A DNA stretch of 64,000 nt. Source: Notospermus geniculatus. Lineage: Eukaryota; Nemertea; Pilidiophora; Heteronemertea; Lineidae. The stretch lies in NCBI GenBank assembly GCA_002633025.1, contig NMRB01000147.1:41426-105425 (forward strand), in the 5' to 3' direction. The notes beneath the pieces are model-generated. The model ran no database searches. It was given only the letters and a program-made list of their open reading frames with translations, and was not told the DNA's origin. A program made the translations under genes and the position numbers. Below are positions 59,661 to 64,000 of this stretch, one piece after another (positions within the stretch are counted from its first letter, which is position 1; each line of letters starts with the position of its first letter).

Positions 59661-59690
59661 CATGGAGGAAGTCAGTATAATTCCTCCATG
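59661..59690. mobile_element. 30-bp palindromic micro-element, third locus
   Basis: CATGGAGGAA ... TTCCTCCATG. Compared with the 37-bp units it lacks TTATACT from the left arm, and both outer arms carry a matched change (CTT/AAG to CAT/ATG). CATGAAC is directly repeated at 59654-59660 and 59691-59697. Lies in TMEM185 intron 1. Confidence 0.75.
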
Positions 59691-59777
59691 CATGAACTGA
59701 GTAGTGTATGTACATGTACCAAAACAAACACTAATAACAATAGGGGTGGTCATTTTCCTCGAAAGTATCTATAAATG

Positions 59778-59849
59778 GTAGGACATGTAGGAGGCCGAGG
59801 AGGAGTACCGTAGTCCTACGGAGAAATCACGTCTCCTACATGTCCTAGG
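59778..59849. repeat. Hairpin, 15-bp arms
   Basis: TAGGACATGTAGGAG pairs perfectly with CTCCTACATGTCCTA across a 40-bp loop; it lies in TMEM185 intron 1. No convincing target duplication. Confidence 0.6.
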
Positions 59850-60005
59850 TTAAATAGGTGGGAGACTGATGTCGTTTCAGCTAGCTGGATTGACAATGTC
59901 GGATGAAAAAACTGATGTTGAGTGAAGTATTTCTTTAATTACATGTATAGCATTTGTATATTTCAAGTACATGTATATCAAAACCCAGACACATTTTCTT
60001 TTCAG

Positions 60006-60182
60006 TAAATTTGTGGTCTACTTGTGCCTTCTCTTGTTCACACTTCTCTTTGTCCTTCGACTGGATAACACCATACAGTGGAGCTACTGGGTGATCTTCC
60101 TCCCCATCTGGATATGGAACCTGCTAGTCATAACGGGATGCATCGTTGGCAGCTACATTTGGTGGAAAAATCCATCCTACAG
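60006..60182 (+). CDS. TMEM185: TMEM185 orthologue, coding exon 2
   Basis: Acceptor ttttcttttcag (ending 60005) and donor AG|GTCTGT (60183). The 177-nt exon has one base completing the serine, 58 codons and two bases of an arginine codon. It encodes the first two membrane segments of TMEM185 (also called FAM11): VVYLCLLLFTLLFVLRLD, then IQWSYWVIFLPIWIWNLLVI and GSYIWWKNPSYR. The RLD..IQWSYW..F.PIW.WKLLVI pattern is diagnostic of this multi-pass membrane protein family (about 350 residues in vertebrates). Intron phases agree with exon 1. Exon 3 is not found before the window ends, so intron 2 exceeds 3.8 kb. The cellular function of the family is poorly known. Confidence 0.88.
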
Positions 60183-60514
60183 GTCTGTATGCTGTAATGT
60201 CCAGAGCACTCTTAATCTCCTTCTCTTTGGGGGCTGAGTCTATAGCCTACATACATACGTATGGAGGACTCTCCATTACTCATCTTTGTTTTGTCTGAAT
60301 GTTAGATGAGTTAGCCTGTTAGGTGTCAGAAGTCAGTAAGTGATCTCAAAAAGTTAGAACATGTATATTCATGATTTTTCTGTCAGTACATTTGATTACT
60401 TACATGTAGTTGATACTGGCAATATTTGGCATTAAAACATGCTAAACATTTTACCTGGGTATTAATTACTATACTATATTATTATTGTTGGGTGCCCTTC
60501 CCTGTTGCTATGGT
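60183..60514. other. Start of TMEM185 intron 2, no feature seen
   Basis: AT-rich intronic sequence before the retrotransposon. Confidence 0.5.
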
Positions 60515-60705
60515 ACATGTACTTGTATTTGCAATGACAGATAGTCTGCTCATGGCAGATGGTCATGGCTGAGCCAAAGATGGCTGCCCTCTGGACCGCC
60601 CTCAGAAAAGCACCTTCACTCTTGACTGGACTGCCTAGCTTCTTGACCTCCCTAACCACTGACTTTGGGGTGCCGAGCGTCCCCACAGTGATAGGGATCA
60701 CGTTG
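60515..60705 (-). pseudogene. RLE retrotransposon C-terminal tail
   Basis: The frame encodes IPITVGTLGTPKSVVREVKK and a following AVQRAAIFGSA. This corresponds to the V.PVV.GALGT ... L.Q..AL.GTA segment that ends many RLE-class polyproteins. It is separated from the nuclease by the 60706-61002 insertion and by a shift of frame in the sequence just before the insertion. Confidence 0.75.
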
Positions 60706-61002
60706 CATAGATGAGAGTTTTCCGGGAATTCCCGGATTTCCGGGAGCAGGCGCTACCAAATAAATATGGCTTTTTCGATTTGGCTTCGTTCCAGCACCTG
60801 TGCTGTTCCCAGTCCCGGTTTTACAGCCAACCATCAACAATCCTAGATTGGTTCCGTGATCTATCGCTAGGATTTGATGACAGCGATGGCGCCAAGATGG
60901 CGGCGAGCCGTCGGAAGGCCGTTGAATGGCAGGATTTGGGACATGACTTCTGGGGTCATGACAAATTTCCGGGAATTTTTTGAAATGGCACTCTCATCTA
61001 TG
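60706..61002. mobile_element. MITE inserted in the retrotransposon, 297 bp
   Basis: Perfect 13-bp ends CATAGATGAGAGT and ACTCTCATCTATG. ACGTTG is directly repeated at 60700-60705 and 61003-61008. Subterminal ttcccgg / ccgggaa words pair as well. The interior includes ccaagatggcggcgagccg and no transposase. The insertion splits the retrotransposon coding region between the nuclease and the C-terminal tail. The 6-bp duplication does not by itself identify a superfamily. Confidence 0.85.
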
Positions 61003-61371
61003 ACGTTGACACAAAATCCCTGGTGTTGCGGCAAGGTCAGTTGCTAATGCTTGGTACTTCCAACGTTTCTCATCCGTGCTTTTGAGGACTGCAGCATCTG
61101 AGCGGATCGTGATCTCGACGAGCTGGATTTGTTTATCCCTTTTATCTGTGAAGATCAGGTCTGGTCTCCTGCTGGGGATATTCCTGTTCGTAGGTACCAC
61201 TGGGTCCCATTGTACCTTGACCCTTTCACCATTGAAATTCTGGCTACATGCAGCGGCGTCTCTGCGGGAGAGACCCTCTACTCCTGTCAGTACTGATCGC
61301 AATACGGCCCGCACCACATCATTGTGGCGCACTTTGTACGTGAACCAATTGCTCGTCTCACAGCCTACCAA
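60994..61371 (-). pseudogene. RLE retrotransposon endonuclease domain
   Basis: About 120 codons. Key features: FNGERVKVQWDPVVP, RRPDLIFTDK (the PD pair, with D at 61159-61161) and LVEITIRSD (E at 61114-61116), then KRWKYQALATDL. PD...E spacing and the K-YQ..L element match the restriction-like endonuclease of R2/R4-type elements, which nicks target DNA. The upstream HVLVGC completes the CCHC knuckle. The domain's catalytic residues are intact although the element as a whole is not. Confidence 0.8.
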
Positions 61372-61728
61372 AACGTGACCTTAGCTTTTGACTGTTTTCC
61401 TGCATAGTCTGCACTTGGGATCGACCTGTTGTTGGAGTACATGGCTATGGTACCCCCTCGTCATCGTCATCCCATCTTCGGCAGTCATAGTGACTGCTGC
61501 AGTCTCCGACCTTAGGTTCCCCACTTTAATCCAATCGTAGGCCCGTGCACCTGGATCGAATCTTCGGAAACACGTGTGTACCAACTTGCCTCGTAATTGG
61601 TGAAGCAGCAGCACACACTTCTGCTTCACCATGGCTAGACCCACCTGCCATAATGGGCATTCGGGGGGTTGGCCATGTGCTGTGTGTGCATGTTCAGCTA
61701 TTGGGAGTACATCTTGGTTGTGTGCCAT
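61372..61728 (-). pseudogene. RLE retrotransposon knuckle region with in-frame stop
   Basis: The frame encodes the linker WIKVGNLRSETAAVTM and the first half of the CCHC knuckle, CRLC. A TAA at 61381-61383 interrupts the knuckle; reading on in the same frame gives the remaining H and C of the motif (HVLVGC). The lesion is thus a single nonsense codon between the C pair and the H/C pair. Confidence 0.75.
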
Positions 61729-62210
61729 CAGTTCGAGGCATCATAGTTAATCTCTTCGTAGGCTCTGGAGACGAAGGGATCACTACTTTGGGCGAGGTAT
61801 TCCCCAAGGGACAATGCAAACTGATCCTGTGCTGATTCCCGCGGTATCAGTCCGAGGCCCCCATCTTGTTTGGAGACGTACATGCATTCAACAGCTTGGG
61901 CTCTGTACCACCCTCGCTGACGTCTCAAATCTCTAGCCTTCTGCTAAAGTCTTGTGAGTTTGGTCTTCCCCCACCGCATTTCCATGAAATAGTAGTGGAA
62001 GAGGCCGACACAACTTTGGTTGTACACCTTGGTCTTGTTGGCCAGGTTTGAGTCGGACTTCCATATCTTTTCCACTTGGTCAAGATACTTCTTTCCAACC
62101 TCATCCCTGAGCACAGGAGCACCCATCCCAAATACCATGGTACTTATACAACTTGCCTTCACGGTATTGCCGGCCAAGGTTTCCCTCTCTCGAGGATGGC
62201 TTTTCCGCAT
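61729..62210 (-). pseudogene. RLE retrotransposon thumb and linker
   Basis: Two overlapping frames. 61944-62210 includes VEKIWKSDSNLANKTKVYNQ and MEMRWGKTKLTRL, corresponding to the post-RT segment of R4-like elements (nkv.a.N......l.Y.......K..L..LD). 61728-61928 includes DGGLGLIPRESAQDQFALSL, the GGRGL.sie.......L..Y segment. A frameshift separates them. Confidence 0.7.
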
Positions 62211-62229
62211 TTCGCCAGGTTCAGTTCAC

Positions 62230-62720
62230 CACCAAGGCCAAGGGCACCTTGACTACCCTCTGACAATGCCTATTCAAGGTCACGTTCTGTTTTGGTGTAG
62301 ACCTTGATGTCATCCATCAACCCATTGTGTGAGACCTTCTATCCGTTCCCCGTCTTATATGGTTTCTCACACATCTACATGTATCGATCGCATGCCAGTG
62401 GAGCCATGGCAAGACAGAAGAGGATGGGTGATAGTCAGTGAATCCCCTTGCAAAAGGCCTTTTTCGTATCGGAGTAGGTCAGTCTTTACTACTCGAGAAC
62501 TTCGACAACCAATCTACCGGCCCACTGTGGGACTAGCTGCCCTATCACCAGGCGCATCCAAGGCAATCGACCACCAACTGATGAGGCACATGATCGTATG
62601 CCTTGGTGAAATTGAGCCATGTGACTGCGAGGTTCTTGTGGCCCTTCTTCGCATCTTGTGCAATTGCAGTCTCCTCCATGGACTTTGGTCGCTGCCTGTC
62701 ATCTAGAGTAAACAGTGCCA
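62230..62720 (-). pseudogene. RLE retrotransposon reverse transcriptase, inactive
   Basis: Motif A reads LNFTKAYDHVPH; the family has D where this copy has N (codon AAT at 62611-62613), so a catalytic aspartate is lost. A QGD triplet (62442-62450) lies in one frame and LSPILFCLAMAPLA in another, so a frameshift splits motif B. The DD of motif C survives in LMDDIKVYT (62309-62314), followed by a conserved LNLAKCGKAILERGK. Multiple stops and shifts confirm it is non-functional. Confidence 0.8.
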
Positions 62721-62840
62721 GGGCATAGGTGCCGACGTTGGGGTCTTCGGGTGAGCTCTGCCAGTACTCGCTGAAAAGTGTGTCGGCTATCCTAAACCCT
62801 TCTCATGTCGAAGGGTTGTCCTTTTTCGCCTGACTGCATA

Positions 62841-63900
62841 CTAGTACCTTTTGCTCCAGTCCCGGGCCGCTTCGAGACATTCAAGGAAGTATTGGCATTG
62901 CTCTTCCGTGGGTTGTGGTTCAGGGTTTGGATCGTCTCCTCCCCCATCTCCGCCCCTGGCGCATCTGCCCTCAAGGCCTCTCCCTTCGGCATCCTCTGCT
63001 GCGGGTCCCTCAGGTACATGTACCTCTTCATCACTGGAGTTGCCGGGTGTCGGGGTGCCCCTTTCCCCCCAACTCGTCCTCTGGCACCCTCTCAGGTGTG
63101 CCACGTGGCTGCACCTCCCTGTTCTCCAATTCATTGGCACCTGGTCCTCCTTCCCACTATGGTGACAGAGGGGGAGGTTGAGGCTGATGTTCTTCCTCAA
63201 TGTCTGGCAGTTGGTTTTAAACTGCCGCAGCAAAGTTGAGTCTGTTCCTGGAGCCTCTTGCAGCATTATCCCTTGAGGCCTTAGGCGTGACTGGTGTGTG
63301 GTTGCACCTTCTCCCACTCTCCAAGATGAGCGACTCAGTTGTTGCGTTGCTCTCCGGTGTTCTGGGGCTTCTCGCAGCCTCTTCCGCTCCAGCAGATTTA
63401 GACCTGCTTTTGCGGTTTCTGCTTTGGTCCGCCTTCTTGTTGTCGGATCTGTTAGGGCCCGGCGCCGGACCCCGACTCGTAGAAGCATCCACTGGTCTCT
63501 TGAGCTTCATTAGCAACTAACGTGTGCTCCTGGTGGAGTGAGCATAATGTTGAAGCCATCGTTTCGTTGTTCTGGATCTGTGGCTTTCCAGTTTCTCCGC
63601 GCTCATTTCCGACCTGAGGTCCTCGAGATCGACCACGTCGCCAATCTCCCATAGGACCCCCTCCTCGCAGGCTGACCCCTGGGTAACAGAAAGTACCCCT
63701 GGTCGAAACGCTGCCATCGTGGGACCGTCTCCCATTGGCAGGTCGTCTTGATTACTCGATGAGCATTCTTGTAGACCCGTGCCGCCCAAAGTTCCACCAG
63801 GCAATGCCGCGCGGTCGTTTCCATGTACCGGTCCGTGATCGAGGCTCTGTTTTCTGAAAGGAACAATTGGGTTACAACCACATGGGAGTTAGCCCATGTG
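62841..63900 (-). pseudogene. RLE retrotransposon N-terminal region (frame uncertain)
   Basis: Several minus-strand frames overlap: a 215-codon frame (62841-63488) with an acidic PEPQPTEEQCQYFLECLEAA end, and a basic, serine-rich frame (63217-63516). Neither has a recognisable zinc finger. Which frame was original cannot be decided. A perfect 24-bp palindrome-like hairpin (ccacatggg ... cccatgtgg) lies at 63879-63902. Confidence 0.4.
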
Positions 63901-63982
63901 GAGGTGGATCAGATTCTTCGAATTACCCAGGGCGGTTGGAAATGCCCGGCACTGATCCGACCCCTTGACTCACTTTGGGTGA

Positions 63983-64000
63983 GCCCCCCCCCCCCCCCCC
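63983..64000. other. Terminal C homopolymer
   Basis: The window ends in a run of 18 C, which resembles the other low-quality G/C runs beside n bases (2260, 7765, 29870) and may mark a contig end. Confidence 0.5.

Larger units (their letters stand above)
60515..63960 (-). mobile_element. Decayed non-LTR retrotransposon, R2/R4 (RLE) class
   Basis: On the minus strand the order is: N-terminal region (63,900 down to 62,841), reverse transcriptase (about 62,720-62,230), thumb and linker (62,210-61,728), CCHC knuckle (about 61,425-61,370), restriction-like endonuclease (61,370-61,010) and a conserved C-terminal tail (60,705-60,515). This order, with a knuckle before a PD..E-type nuclease, is that of site-specific and related RLE-class LINEs (R2, R4, NeSL, Hero). 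Frameshifts, stops and a MITE (60706-61002) show it is dead. It is antisense to TMEM185 and its 5' end is cut by the window. Parts of the reverse transcriptase upstream of motif A appear deleted. Confidence 0.85.

Noticed and set aside
59778-59849. Transposon with target duplication
   Set aside because: 15-bp arms are perfect, but no flanking repeat of consistent length could be found, so it is listed only as a hairpin.
62805-63239. Long plus-strand frames over 61,000-63,500
   Set aside because: Shadows of the minus-strand retrotransposon; conserved motifs read only on the minus strand.

Overview
This 64-kb window is animal nuclear DNA, most likely from a highly heterozygous marine invertebrate. 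The grounds are: split genes with GT-AG introns, two exons of the animal membrane protein TMEM185, an R2/R4-type non-LTR retrotransposon, many short inverted-repeat transposons, tRNA-like SINE heads, and frequent acatgtacatgta / taggcctaca words of the kind common in echinoderm, hemichordate, amphioxus and mollusc genomes. The species cannot be fixed from the sequence. There are no prokaryotic operons. Six runs of n (2269, 7781, 15204, 23280, 29853-29869, 38496) show a draft scaffold, and some of the repetition is probably unmerged alleles.

Layout. (1) 1-9746 is a direct tandem pair of a segment of at least 4.3 kb (1-4326 and 4948-9746). It is gene-poor and rich in foldback elements. (2) 9747-12283 is single-copy, with one possible coding exon. 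(3) 12284-27920 is a tandem pair with a period of about 8.77 kb (12284-21053 and 21054-27920); the second copy lacks the middle of the unit at the n at 23280. It carries three short coding-like exons per copy whose copies differ mostly by synonymous changes. (4) 27921-34530 is single-copy with few recognisable features. (5) 34531-42252 is a third direct pair (34531-38495, n, 38497-42252) whose junction is exactly the n, as expected for two allelic contigs placed end to end. (6) 42253-57033 holds MITEs, SINE heads, another copy of the modular AGCTCACC repeat and two candidate exons. (7) 57034-64000 has a well-formed internal exon of an unknown gene, exons 1 and 2 of a TMEM185 orthologue, and in TMEM185 intron 2 a decayed antisense retrotransposon interrupted by a MITE.

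The most informative material is mobile DNA. Because several segments are present twice, filled and empty insertion sites can be compared directly. This gives exact ends and target-site duplications for six elements: hAT-like with 5 bp, three with TAA or TA, a 178-bp mariner-like MITE with TA, and a 37-bp palindrome with 7 bp. The palindrome family is the most unusual object here. Three units of 37, 37 and 30 bp, made of almost nothing but their own inverted repeats, are each flanked by a perfect and different 7-bp target duplication.

A second striking family is the AGCTCACC...CATGGTCC repeat, eight copies on both strands. It has palindromes at both ends, roughly 290-bp internal modules and no target duplication, with insertion inside a T run, which suggests a Helentron-type non-autonomous element. 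Each module carries AGGTCA half-sites in nuclear-receptor-like spacing. Only TMEM185 is a confident gene assignment; the other exons are supported by splice sites, phase or synonymous divergence but are not recognised.
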